From positions 1 to 64,000 of the forward strand of contig NZ_CANMQT010000010.1 in assembly GCF_947500065.1 (NCBI RefSeq): a stretch of DNA of 64,000 bases, written 5' to 3'. Positions 53,101-61,536 of this stretch are shown here, one piece after another. Under the pieces are notes generated by a model. That model was not told the origin of the DNA, searched no databases, and saw nothing but the letters and a program-made list of their open reading frames with translations. Position numbers and translations under genes: made by a program. Origin of the DNA: an uncultured Aquimarina sp. (GTDB taxonomy: Bacteria > Bacteroidota > Bacteroidia > Flavobacteriales > Flavobacteriaceae). The first letter of the stretch is position 1. Each line of letters begins with the position of its first letter.

Positions 53101-53998
53101 GAACACCTTTAGACTCATTTATAGATATTCCGGTATTACCATGCGTAATACCATCAGTTGCTGGGTTAAGAAAAATGGAATTCAGAATATTAGGTACTAA
53201 TTCAAACGTAGTTCCAAGATCTCGTTCATAAACTGCATTTACTCTTGTCATGAGTGCATTTAATTCAGTAAGTACTGCAGCTTTTCTTTGTTGAGTTGAA
53301 CCATTTGTAACACCTGCCTTATCAGTATAAATTTTAGACAATTCTCCCGTTACTGCTATAGCCATCCGGTAGACTCTAAGACGACCATCATTAGCGTCTT
53401 TTCTTGCTTTGTTTGATTTTTCAGCTTGCTTTGTACTTTTTTTTGAAGAAGTTTCGGCCGAATTACCAGTTACCTGACAGTCAATTGGTTTATCTGGTTC
53501 ATCATTTTTTGAAGTAACCATATAGGTCTTACCATTACCAGTAGTAGGTTTGATATCCGTTATTGTAGCATCAGGTTTCATAATCATACCTCTAAAGTTA
53601 TTATTACCCAAACTAAAATGTACTACTCCACCTTCTCCATTAACCGGTGCGCCAACATACGATTTAATATCTGGGAACTTTTTGGCCAAATCTGGATGTA
53701 AAACACTTTTTTCCTTTATACGGTACTTTTTAAATTTTCCGTCTTCGGTAGGCAGCGCGATAATGACATTTGATTTTCCAAATGAATTGAATCTTTTTGG
53801 ACAATGAGATAAAACTTCCTTCAATTTTTCAACGCTAAGGTTATACGTGTTTTGGTTTAAAGTTTCTGTATTATTCTTTGTGGAAGAAATGTTTTTGTCC
53901 TGAGTTGAGTCAAGGTTTTTCGTCCAAAAATTATTGGTTTGTGAGAAACCACAAACAGTTATGAATACTCCTAGGAGTAAGGAAAGTTGATTTTTCAT
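50165..53998 (-). CDS. T9SS-exported reprolysin-like metalloprotease with GEVED domains
   Basis: 1277 residues. The signal peptide (LSLLLGVFITVCGFSQ) is followed by a propeptide and a reprolysin-like M12B domain with zinc motif HEIGHQFGANH near residue 355. VWNQMDKEIAP-like beta-domains come next. GEVED-type domains (GDFTDAGEEVLL; GDEVEDY) occur three times, separated by Cys-rich linkers TCNDGIQNGNETGVDCGGPD, two of them in tandem at about 51420-51550 and one near 50895-50955. The C-terminal type A sorting domain (LRLYPNPF ... SGNYFVKVQTSNTVEILKLI) directs T9SS export. A secreted or surface protease. Confidence 0.93.
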   Translation of the reverse strand: MKNQLSLLLGVFITVCGFSQTNNFWTKNLDSTQDKNISSTKNNTETLNQNTYNLSVEKLKEVLSHCPKRFNSFGKSNVIIALPTEDGKFKKYRIKEKSVLHPDLAKKFPDIKSYVGAPVNGEGGVVHFSLGNNNFRGMIMKPDATITDIKPTTGNGKTYMVTSKNDEPDKPIDCQVTGNSAETSSKKSTKQAEKSNKARKDANDGRLRVYRMAIAVTGELSKIYTDKAGVTNGSTQQRKAAVLTELNALMTRVNAVYERDLGTTFELVPNILNSIFLNPATDGITHGNTGISINESKGVLDAAIGNANYDIGHVLDSDGTGRGALNAVCLDRKAEGSTGAHPFTSVADYFFRTFVHEIGHQFGANHSFNNSCGGNRLDEGAVEPGGGNSIMAYTGCAPNTENTQYVFFHAKQIDEMWNHIVNTAGCATLRSIGNSAPAANIGGNYTIPRSTPFILEGSATDANTADQLTYTWNQMDKEIAPMPPRANSTNGPVFRYKPPSVSPNRYMPNLTTIKAGNASSEWEVTPSVARTMNFRFTVRDNHPGGGNTDSKDAVITVSGTAGPFVITSQNTRFDAPVGSTQTVTWNVAGTTGNGVNAANVDILLSTDGGNTYPITLASAVPNDGSQQITIPDNEGGVNRIMVRGTNNIFFDITNANFSITDGNSDPMPTNYCAAGYQGTNYIAEVIFGDISNKSENGGYSDFTNLGTNVTKGEPVTLTVNPGITSWDPNYFGAWIDWNKDGDFTDAGEEVLLTTNGAGGVTTTVVVPNTAKNGATRLRVRYKIHTAPEPCGTARTNGDEVEDYFVFIKGGSSNPTCNDGIQNGNETGVDCGGPDCNPCTVNPTCNDGIQNGNETGVDCGGPDCTPCNTNVTYCNAGRQGTNYVAEVTFGSISNTSQNSAYSDFTSQSTSVQKGASVTLTVTPGIVSSNWNANVVGGWIDWNQDGDFEDLGEEVLMKPRGTGSGSATVVIPNNAQNGSTRLRVRYRWSSNPSPCGTTEGDEVEDYTVIVGGTTGATCTDGIQNGNETGVDCGGSCSPCQTNVTYCSATGNGGPEGITNVTFAGINNTSVRNASGYDDFTSISANVSAGTNHNLRVTIAVYQQGTDDEIYAFFDWNQDGDFADSGETFTLTKTTGLIGDVSVAVPQNAKTGATRMRLLVSYYDVENNPCDTGTNDVRFGEYEDYTVVVGGSDLKLKTEINKLRLYPNPFNHVFTIDTSKLDGNKLTVVIYDILGKVIIRKNYDENPGEISFGSDITESGNYFVKVQTSNTVEILKLIKR

Positions 53999-54106
53999 AA
54001 TTTAAATTTTAATAGTTATCAAAATAGATTAAAGAAATTAGTACATCCTTCTCAATTTGATTTCGAAAGGGGTTGTGAGAGATAGTTAGACAACTGTTTG
54101 TACTCT

Positions 54107-54731
54107 CTAATTTAGTTTTACAATGCTAAGTGTTTGGCTTACTTCATTAGATAGAATTCTAACGAAATAGTTTCCAGTAGCTCTAATTTGTTCACCAACA
54201 ATTATTTTACCTGGGTTTTCTTTGAATTCATAACCTAGGTTTTAATAGTGACTCGAAAATATCTTGAAGAATCTGCTTCACTATGATTTGTTACATTACC
54301 TGTACCTGTAATCATAGTACTTTCATTATCCTCTACGGTAATCTTAGTATTCAAATCGTATAGAACACCCGTAGTCGTACAATGAACATCTTAAAGTCCT
54401 CATTAATATTCTTTAAGACTTATAGAACTTTTTCATCGGTAACATTTGTTATATTGCCGTTACTATCATTAAGATATTTTGTATCGTAGACACGAAAGAC
54501 TACAGGAATGACATATTTCTCTCCTGCTTTATCGTGCCCTTCTCTTTTTAATTGAGCATGTCGTTTAGCTATTTTGTCAAATTCTATAGCTCGCTCTAGA
54601 GCTTTAGGGTTCTGTTCATAGTATTCCTGTTGAGCTTTTTCAAACAAGTAACTATTTTGCGTTTGTTCCTGACCGAGAATTGGCCAAAATATCAATACAA
54701 GAAGTAAAGATAGAAGTGAGTTTTTTTCCAT
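54107..54731 (-). pseudogene. Decayed T9SS metalloprotease (pappalysin-like) remnant
   Basis: The start (54731) reads a signal peptide, then a propeptide ending GEKYVIPVVFRVYDTKY, the normal beginning of pappalysin-like M43 proteases, and stops in frame after TDEKVL. The next codons still encode NINEDFK, the following family motif. Most of the catalytic domain is missing. Two further pieces follow on the same strand: a beta-domain (DVHCTTTGVLYDLNTKITVE) and a type A sorting tail (GKIIVGEQIRATGNYFVRIL, ending SIVKLN) at 54107-54230. An in-frame stop and a large deletion explain this. Confidence 0.8.
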
Positions 54732-54957
54732 CGTTAGAGTATAAGTTTGTGTTAGTCCACAAACTTAATTCTATAACAGATGTCTTAATCATACTATCCT
54801 AGCAATACCTAAGATTATATTATCAAGATTAACAAAAATTTATTATTTTAACATATAAACAAAAGAAAAAGCATCTTTTTAAATACCAAAAAACAAAGAT
54901 TTTAATTTTATTGTTAATTAACAAGAATATCAAAATCCCCGTAACCAATGCATATTT

Positions 54958-55620
54958 TTAATCTAGCTTAAACAAGTTGTTTTTCATGCAATATATTACC
55001 AATCCAACTCGAGTTTTAACCTGTAACTTTTTAAAAACAGCCTCACGGTAATTCTCTATTGTCTTAGGGCTTAAGTTCATTTCGCCAGCAATACTTTTAT
55101 AGGTAAGTTCTGAGCAAGCGTATTTCAAAAAAGTCCACTCTCTATCCGTTAGTTTTTCGGCAAGATTCTTACTAACATCCACTTCAACCTTTTCTGAATA
55201 TTTCAGTGCAGTTTCTATTTTACTAGAATAATAAAACCCTTGTTCTATAACCATCTTCATGGCAAACTCAAAATTCTCTGGATGAATATCCTTTAACAAA
55301 TATCCTCTGGCTCCAGCTCTAAGCATTTTGATGATTGTTTCTTCATCATCCTCCATAGTTAATGCCAACACCTTCTGTTCTGGTTGATTTTCTTTTAACC
55401 ATTGCATGGTTTGAATACCATCCATCACTGGCATTTTTACATCTAGTAAAATGAGTTCGGGTTTTTTTCTTTTGTGTAGATAATATTGCGTGAGTTCTTT
55501 TCCGTTTTTAAGGATTGCCAATACCTCATATCCTTCTAAATTAGAAATAAGGCTTTCCAAAGATTGCGCAAAGAGAAGGTGATCATCTACAATAACAACA
55601 GTTTTTTTCTTCATTTTCAT
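54958..55620 (-). CDS. NarL/LuxR-family response regulator
   Basis: 220 residues. Receiver domain with Asp11-Asp12-Asp13 region (IVDDH) and phospho-acceptor Asp60 (LILLDVKMPVMDG). The conserved Thr is in VLALTMEDD and Lys in YLLKDI. The LuxR helix-turn-helix (about 150-215) reads LTDREWTFLKYACSELTYKSIAGEMNLSPKTIENYREAVFKKL. Last gene of a four-gene operon; partner of the kinase 10 bp upstream. Confidence 0.93.
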   Translation of the reverse strand: MKMKKKTVVIVDDHLLFAQSLESLISNLEGYEVLAILKNGKELTQYYLHKRKKPELILLDVKMPVMDGIQTMQWLKENQPEQKVLALTMEDDEETIIKMLRAGARGYLLKDIHPENFEFAMKMVIEQGFYYSSKIETALKYSEKVEVDVSKNLAEKLTDREWTFLKYACSELTYKSIAGEMNLSPKTIENYREAVFKKLQVKTRVGLVIYCMKNNLFKLD

Positions 55621-55630
55621 TTAAATTTCA

Positions 55631-56419
55631 TTATTCCTTATCTTCTTCTTTTAATGGATACTGCAATGTAAGCAATACTCCTTTTCCTGGTTCCGAAACG
55701 GACTCTAAACTTGCGTTAACCAAAGCTGCTCTACTTTTCATATTTAACAGACCCGAATTAGCTTGTACAGATTTCATATCATATCCAACACCATCATCCT
55801 GTATAATGATCGTAAGATCATCACTCGTATAGTTTAGTTTTACAAATAGATGCGTAGCTTCTGCGTGTTTTATAGTATTTGAGAAAAACTCCTGAATAAT
55901 TCTATATAAGATAATCTCATCCTTAGGATTAATAACCACCTCTTCCCCTGTTACAGTAAAATTAGGTTCTAGAAAATTAAGCTTTTTAAAACGATCCAAT
56001 TCTACTTGTATGGATTTCTCTAAGCCGATATTCTGGATAACTTCATGATTTAAAGTTTTAGAGAGGTTTCTGATCTCTTGCAGACTATCGCCTACCAAAC
56101 CTCTTATATCCTCTACAGATTCTTTGGTTTTTGGTTCTAAATTAGAGCTTAGAATATTGATCTGCATAACCGCTGTAGACAATAATTGACCGATATTATC
56201 ATGTAACTCCCAACTTACATTCTTAAGGGTTTGTTCCTGAATTTCTAGTTTGGAGTTTTGTAATTCTTCTTCAAATCGCTGTTCCGCTTTAAATCGTTCA
56301 AGCAGTAGTTTGTTCTTTCGGCGCTGGAAGGCAACAAAAAATATTATCGCGAAAGTGACTAAAAACAAAATCACCCCAATAAAATAAACTATTAATAAGA
56401 TTTGTTCTTTCTGAAGCAT
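55631..56419 (-). CDS. Sensor histidine kinase, HisKA_3 type, single TM
   Basis: 262 residues from the ATG at 56419 (MLQKEQILLIVYFIGVIL); an ATG eight codons upstream is also in frame. One membrane helix, then a short coiled coil (ERFKAEQRFEEELQNSKLEIQEQ), the phospho-His in WELHDNIGQLLSTA (about residue 73), and a HATPase_c domain with LYRIIQEFFSNTIKHA and DDGVGYD. It has almost no extracytoplasmic part, so sensing is probably done by the 7-TM protein whose gene it overlaps by 28 bp. Confidence 0.9.
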   Translation of the reverse strand: MLQKEQILLIVYFIGVILFLVTFAIIFFVAFQRRKNKLLLERFKAEQRFEEELQNSKLEIQEQTLKNVSWELHDNIGQLLSTAVMQINILSSNLEPKTKESVEDIRGLVGDSLQEIRNLSKTLNHEVIQNIGLEKSIQVELDRFKKLNFLEPNFTVTGEEVVINPKDEIILYRIIQEFFSNTIKHAEATHLFVKLNYTSDDLTIIIQDDGVGYDMKSVQANSGLLNMKSRAALVNASLESVSEPGKGVLLTLQYPLKEEDKE

Positions 56420-57087
56420 ACTAGAAATCCTATGGTAAAACAAGTATACATAAAAATAATAGAGGTATAAAGAATTGTTTTATGAATTTGAACAAAATCT
56501 GGGCTTATATCATCGTGGAAATATCTAAAGTAAATAAAAAGAGGGGTTATGCAAAGGTGAAATATAGAAGCACCGACACCCACATAAAAAACAAAATCCT
56601 TATTAAATTCTAATATTTTTTCGCTTTTTAACATCTCAAAAAAATAAAAGAAAACACTCATCAAAATCAAAAAGGTTCCAAAAACCATTACATAAGAAGA
56701 CTGCCTAATAAAAAACACCTCTGTAATTATCAAATTGACAATAGAAGATAAAGAAAAGATTAATAATAAAATATTTAAAATATTTATTAATTGTTTTGAT
56801 TTCAAATAATACCTGAAAAACCAGACATAAAATAAAATACTAATAATAGTGTAAATATTATATAACCAAGCATTCTCCGACCAAAAAGTATCCTCTAAAA
56901 AACATAAACTTTCATTGTTTTTAATTAGAGTAGGTAACTCTCCAAATAATTCTACAAAAAAACTGAAACATAAAAAATACACAAAATACCGTGTTGCTTT
57001 ATCAACACGGTATTTATACATATATATAATTCCTACAAAAGCCGCCAAAAACTCAGCGACCGTAAAACTGAATTCTAAAATTTCCAT
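56392..57087 (-). CDS. Seven-TM membrane protein, probable sensor component
   Basis: 231 residues with seven predicted hydrophobic segments starting at FTVAEFLAAFVGIIYMY and ending at IIFMYTCFTIGFLVCF. No catalytic motif. Start and the previous stop overlap in TAATG. Its place between a conserved small protein and a kinase with no sensor domain suggests a split sensor. No named family recognised. Confidence 0.75.
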   Translation of the reverse strand: MEILEFSFTVAEFLAAFVGIIYMYKYRVDKATRYFVYFLCFSFFVELFGELPTLIKNNESLCFLEDTFWSENAWLYNIYTIISILFYVWFFRYYLKSKQLINILNILLLIFSLSSIVNLIITEVFFIRQSSYVMVFGTFLILMSVFFYFFEMLKSEKILEFNKDFVFYVGVGASIFHLCITPLFIYFRYFHDDISPDFVQIHKTILYTSIIFMYTCFTIGFLVCFRKNKSY

Positions 57088-57491
57088 TAAAAATTATTTG
57101 GAGGATGTCCGCTATTTCCATGGTTTAAAGGGTCAATATTATAATTATTCTCATCGTCACCTTTCCCATCTTTACCAGATGCTCCAGGACGTGAACCTGT
57201 TGCAGCCATAAACAATGTAGAATATCCACGACCCATTTTACACTTAGATTTTGGATAGGCTCCCATATACACTCTAATACCTGGATCTTTAATCCCTTGT
57301 TCCTCTGATTCTTGTTTAACAAATGCTAAGTATTCTTCTAACTCCGCAACGGACCAGTGAAACTCACGAGTATCTTCAAAACCGAGTTTTTTATGAAGTC
57401 GTTTTCCTCTTTTCTTACACCAGTTATCATGAAGCTCTTTTGCTTCTTCTACATTAATACATTTCTGAGGTCTTTGTACTTTTTTTGCCAT
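57087..57491 (-). CDS. Conserved small soluble protein heading a kinase operon
   Basis: 134 residues, no signal peptide. KCINVEEAKELHDNWCKKRGKRL, FEDTREFHWSVAELEEYLAFVKQE and GIKDPGIRVYMGAYPK are the main conserved-looking blocks, the last followed by a hydrophobic strand ending STLFMAATG. The C-terminus is Gly/Asn/Asp-rich (ASGKDGKGDDENNYN) and disordered. Similar proteins occur in Bacteroidetes beside sensory genes; function unknown. The TACGGTAAAACCATA dyad is 92 bp upstream. Confidence 0.75.
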   Translation of the reverse strand: MAKKVQRPQKCINVEEAKELHDNWCKKRGKRLHKKLGFEDTREFHWSVAELEEYLAFVKQESEEQGIKDPGIRVYMGAYPKSKCKMGRGYSTLFMAATGSRPGASGKDGKGDDENNYNIDPLNHGNSGHPPNNF

Positions 57492-57913
57492 AACATTAAA
57501 TATTTTTTTGGGTTAACAATTGCTAATATATCCAAAATACTGTGTTTTACACAAATCCCTTAACCCTTTTTCTTAATCTATTTACGGTAAAACCATATGT
57601 TTAAACACCTAATAATCAACACATTAAATGCTTGTCAAAAAAATTAAAGAAAATAGCAACAGGGTGTTTTCCCCCTGCTGAAACAGGTGGTTTTGCCCCT
57701 TACTAAATTCTTATTAACTCTATAACAAACAGATAAGTACTGTTAACTATCAAATATAAACAAAAGCATACATCATAAACAAAGACAAAAACAACCTTTA
57801 TAAATAAAAAGAATGCTCATTAAATACAAACATCATAATAAAGGAACAAATAAAAAACATGTTTTAGTTTAAAAACAAATCTAGAACATTATCCCTTTTA
57901 CAACACATCACAT
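57492..57913. other. AT-rich spacer with dyad, no gene
   Basis: About 420 bp upstream of the signalling operon and downstream of pxpC (both on the minus strand). It holds the dyad at 57583 and several short runs such as CAGGGTGTTTTCCCCCTGCTG (a stem of about 6 bp at 57660-57680). No coding signal. Confidence 0.5.
57583..57597 (-). promoter_or_regulatory. TACGGTAAAACCATA dyad, copy 3
   Basis: Identical to copy 1. It lies 92-106 bp upstream of the first gene of the signalling operon on the minus strand, where an operator would be expected; the operon's own NarL-type regulator is a candidate binder (inference). Confidence 0.5.
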
Positions 57914-58771
57914 TTATAAAAATTCACGTTCAAATCTAATCCGTTCACCTACCCTTTTTTGCGCAATGACATTAATAGCATCTTTTGATAATTGCAAAAT
58001 TCTAGGATACCCTCCAGTCGTTTGACAATCTCTCATCAAAATAATCAATAGCCCCGATGGAGTTAATTGAACTGTACCTGGCAAAACAGGAGATGACATC
58101 ATGGAAGAAAGCTCATTTTCTAATTGTCCATCTAATGGAATCGCCATTCTGTTTCTAGTATTCGAAATTGCAAAATCAGTAGTTAACAATAACTCCTTTT
58201 GACTATCAGATAACAAATCAAATTCTGGTCCTTCGAAAACACAAATCCTATTCGATTTATTCCAAAAAACTGGCACGTGAACTGAAGAATTAGTTGCCGA
58301 AAAATCGACACAATTATTATACGAAATAGTATCATTTTTACGAAGAACAAATGAAGTTGTTATCATGTTATATTGAGATCTACTTCCTAAAAGCATTTCA
58401 GATTGAAATCCAGATTTTATTCCTACAAATCCAAATACCCCATCAGTAACATTTTTCAGCTTTAAAACATCTCCTTTTCTAACCCGTAACTGACAGTTCA
58501 TTTTTTGTTTAGCATCATTCAAAAACGGAACGCAAACAGCTCCGGTAACGGAAACAATTGTATCACCTTCAAATTTTAAAACTGGTGGAATCATAGTCCA
58601 TTCTATAACCGCACAATTTTCATCATTATTTAAAATTGCATTTGCTAAAAAAAAAGACTTCAAATCCATCGCTCCACTTTTTGGAACTCCATATTTAGAA
58701 TAACCAAAACGTCCACCATCTTGAATCGTAGTATACAAACCTGAAGCAAATATTTTAACCGATGATATCAT
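57914..58771 (-). CDS. pxpC: 5-oxoprolinase subunit C (biotin-dependent carboxyltransferase family)
   Basis: 285 residues. TTIQDGGRFGYSKYGVPKSGAMD at the start and SSPVLPGTVQLTPSGLLIILMRDCQTTGGYPRI near the end are PxpC/KipA signatures. With PxpB and PxpA it forms the ATP-driven prokaryotic 5-oxoprolinase that opens pyroglutamate to glutamate. It overlaps pxpB by four bases (ATGA). Confidence 0.94.
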   Translation of the reverse strand: MISSVKIFASGLYTTIQDGGRFGYSKYGVPKSGAMDLKSFFLANAILNNDENCAVIEWTMIPPVLKFEGDTIVSVTGAVCVPFLNDAKQKMNCQLRVRKGDVLKLKNVTDGVFGFVGIKSGFQSEMLLGSRSQYNMITTSFVLRKNDTISYNNCVDFSATNSSVHVPVFWNKSNRICVFEGPEFDLLSDSQKELLLTTDFAISNTRNRMAIPLDGQLENELSSMMSSPVLPGTVQLTPSGLLIILMRDCQTTGGYPRILQLSKDAINVIAQKRVGERIRFEREFL

Positions 58772-59502
58772 ATAACATCACTTTCTGGCACAACAATATC
58801 GCTATTCGACAATAAACTCATATCGTTATATTGATTTTCACTAATCGATATAAACTGAATCTTATCTCCTGGAGAAGCAAAACAACAGTTATCAGAATTC
58901 ACATCAAAAAATCGCAACGGAGTCTTACCTATTACATGCCAACCACCAGGACTATCACATGGATAAACTCCTGTCTGATTTCCACCAATAGCAACAGACC
59001 CTTGTTCAAGTTTTTGACTAGGAGTAGATTTTCTAGGAGTAACTAATTTTTCATCTAATCCACCTAAGTATAAAAAACCTGGCAAAAAACCTATAAAATA
59101 AACAGTATATAATGGAGTAGTGTGTAATGAAATTACCTCATCAATATTCATAGATTTATTCACAGCAAAAGAAGAGAGCTCTGGAGCGAGCGAGTTTGAG
59201 TAACATACTGGCACTTTCCACAAACGTTTTTTTCGGACCTTATCTTCAAACTGACCAGAAAACAAGGATTTAAGTGTTAAAATCTCATCATAGACATTCT
59301 CTATAGTGGACACATAATAAATTAATAGCGAGTTATATGATGAAATTACCTCAACAATTAGTTCATCATAAAATTTTTCGATTGATTTTTTATAAAAAAG
59401 CAGGTTTTCTAGCAAAATTTCGTCAACTTCTGACGGACCTTGAATCAAAATTGCATTCTCTCCGTAGCGCTTATATTGAAATTTGATGTTAGATTTCTTC
59501 AT
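58768..59502 (-). CDS. pxpB: 5-oxoprolinase subunit B (KipI family)
   Basis: 244 residues. KRYGENAILIQGPSEV starts the KipI fold; VPVCYSNSLAPELSSFA and VYFIGFLPGFLYLGGLDEKLVTPRKSTPSQKLEQGSVAIGGNQTGVYPCDSPGGWHVIGKTPL are signature blocks. It overlaps pxpA and pxpC by four bases each, so all three subunits should be made together. Confidence 0.94.
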   Translation of the reverse strand: MKKSNIKFQYKRYGENAILIQGPSEVDEILLENLLFYKKSIEKFYDELIVEVISSYNSLLIYYVSTIENVYDEILTLKSLFSGQFEDKVRKKRLWKVPVCYSNSLAPELSSFAVNKSMNIDEVISLHTTPLYTVYFIGFLPGFLYLGGLDEKLVTPRKSTPSQKLEQGSVAIGGNQTGVYPCDSPGGWHVIGKTPLRFFDVNSDNCCFASPGDKIQFISISENQYNDMSLLSNSDIVVPESDVI

Positions 59503-60248
59503 TTCAATACAAAATTTCGTTTCAAAAACTCCTTATATAGATACTCTAAAATCTCAACAGATTTTGGATTATCTCCATGCACACAAATCGTGTCAAAATA
59601 AATTGACACCTCCTCGCCTTTTATTGTTCTTACTTTCCCCTCAGAAATCATGTTCAACACATGATCCAAAATTATTTTCGGATCCATCAAGACTGCGTTA
59701 TTCTCAGAACGAGAAACCAACGTTAAATCTTCATTGTAATTTCGATCAGCAAAAACCTCATACTTCACCTCAATATTTTCCTTGCAAATATAAGGAATTA
59801 ATGAATCTTTAGGAGTTATAATAATTAAACTTTTATCGATATTTTTAACAGAATTAATAATTGCATTCGCAACCTCTTCATTTTTCATAGCTTCGTTATA
59901 CAATGCTCCATGAGGCTTTACATGGTGTAACTTTCCTCCCATTTCTTCTGTATAATATTTTACTTTTTGAATTTGTTCAGTTAAGGTTTCGACAAGATCT
60001 TCATATGAAATATTCATCACCACTCTTCCGAAATTTTCACGATCGGGATATGAAGGATGCGCTCCAATTTTCACTTGATGTTGTAATGCCAAATCAATTG
60101 TTTTTTGGATCACTTGATCGTTGCCTGCATGAACTCCGCATGCAATATTACACCATGATATAAACGGCATGATCTGCTCATCAAAACCAGCCTCTTCTCC
60201 AACATCAGAATTCAATACTATTCTTTTCAAAATTCTTACTTTTAACAA
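59499..60248 (-). CDS. pxpA: 5-oxoprolinase subunit A (LamB/YcsF family)
   Basis: 249 residues. SDVGEEAGFDEQIMPFISWCNIACGVHAGN is the family start (LNCDLGE-type, here LNSDVGE), and IGAHPSYPDRENFGR and HHVKPHGALYNEAM are conserved metal-site blocks. FADRNYNEDLTLVSR follows. The N-terminal extension MLKVRILKR is slightly long and an inner start cannot be excluded. Begins 9 bp after the Nramp-like gene. Confidence 0.94.
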   Translation of the reverse strand: MLKVRILKRIVLNSDVGEEAGFDEQIMPFISWCNIACGVHAGNDQVIQKTIDLALQHQVKIGAHPSYPDRENFGRVVMNISYEDLVETLTEQIQKVKYYTEEMGGKLHHVKPHGALYNEAMKNEEVANAIINSVKNIDKSLIIITPKDSLIPYICKENIEVKYEVFADRNYNEDLTLVSRSENNAVLMDPKIILDHVLNMISEGKVRTIKGEEVSIYFDTICVHGDNPKSVEILEYLYKEFLKRNFVLK

Positions 60249-60257
60249 GGATTTTTC

Positions 60258-61478
60258 CTACATATTTATCATAACTTTCCAAACACCTCTAAATCCTAAA
60301 AAACAAGTAATAAACACAATTAAAAAACCGAGTACATTTTGTTTTAAATTATTAGTAAAATTCCCCAAAATATTCTTCTGATTCATTACCCATAAAAGGA
60401 AGATTGCTATGATAGGTAAAAGAAGCCCATTTGCTACTTGGGCAAACCGGATAATTACGATAGATTTTATTCCCAAAGAAGAAAACAAAACACCTAGAAA
60501 AAGTATAAACATCCATACTCCTCTAAAGGATTTACTTTTCAATCCATCTTGCCATCCCATACATCCTTTTACTACATAAGCTGCAGCCAAAGGTGCAGTG
60601 ATTGCAGAAGTAATTCCGGCTGCAAATAACCCTAAGGATAACACATATTTTGCTAAGGATCCAAAAACAGGTTCTAGTCCTTTTGCCAAATCTGCAGCAT
60701 TATTCACTTCTGTTTGTTGAATAGCTGCACCTGCTATTATAATTGCCATCGAGACTAATCCTCCTAACACTATTGCCACAATAGTATCTTTTCTGGCAAT
60801 AGGTAGGTCATCTGTAGATTTCCATTTTTCACTCACTATTGATGCATGAAGAAATAAATTATATGGAACAACAGTCGTTCCTATCAACCCAACAATTGTA
60901 AGTATTTTATCTGCAGAGAGATCAGGCACAAAACCTTTAAATAACAAAGAAAGATCTGGTTTCGTAACAATTGCAGTTATAATAAATGCAATACTCATAA
61001 ACAATACGAGTACTACTAAACTACGTTCTAACACTTTATAATTACCTATGTACAATAGTATAAAGGCTATTATCCCAATAGTGATACTCATATAGTTAAT
61101 GGAGATAGCACCTATCTTCACTATTGGCGATCCTAAAATGGTAGACAACCCTAGTACACCTCCACTAATATTACCCGCTTCGTATGCAGCATTTCCTATA
61201 AAAATAGCCGAAAGAATAACTCCAATCAGTATCCATCTTACTATTTTGTTATCGAATTGTGACTTTAAAACTTCACTCAAACCTTTTTGAGTAACAATTC
61301 CTAAACGTGCTGACATCTCTTGTAATACAATACATGCTATTATAGATAGCACTAATGCCCATAATAGAGAATATCCAAATTGAACTCCTGCCAAAGTACA
61401 GACAGTAACAGTTCCAGGACCAATAAAGGCCGCTGTTACTAATGTTCCTGGACCTATGTTAGAAAACCATTTTTTCAC
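60258..61478 (-). CDS. Nramp-related transporter lacking metal ligands (YcsG-like)
   Basis: 406 residues, 10-11 membrane segments in the LeuT/APC fold. Nramp metal carriers have DPGN in helix 1 and MPH in helix 6. Here helix 1 has GPGT (20-23; Asp to Gly, Asn to Thr) and helix 6 VPYN (204-207; Met to Val, His to Tyr). B. subtilis YcsG, also Nramp-like, sits with the 5-oxoprolinase genes. It is therefore unlikely to carry Mn2+ or Fe2+ as its main job; 5-oxoproline or another organic acid is a reasonable guess. Co-transcribed with pxpA. Confidence 0.85.
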   Translation of the reverse strand: MKKWFSNIGPGTLVTAAFIGPGTVTVCTLAGVQFGYSLLWALVLSIIACIVLQEMSARLGIVTQKGLSEVLKSQFDNKIVRWILIGVILSAIFIGNAAYEAGNISGGVLGLSTILGSPIVKIGAISINYMSITIGIIAFILLYIGNYKVLERSLVVLVLFMSIAFIITAIVTKPDLSLLFKGFVPDLSADKILTIVGLIGTTVVPYNLFLHASIVSEKWKSTDDLPIARKDTIVAIVLGGLVSMAIIIAGAAIQQTEVNNAADLAKGLEPVFGSLAKYVLSLGLFAAGITSAITAPLAAAYVVKGCMGWQDGLKSKSFRGVWMFILFLGVLFSSLGIKSIVIIRFAQVANGLLLPIIAIFLLWVMNQKNILGNFTNNLKQNVLGFLIVFITCFLGFRGVWKVMINM

Positions 61479-61536
61479 ACGTTTATGTTTTTAGTTATTA
61501 GTTATGTAAGAATCTCTAGAGTTCAGGTTGATTAAA

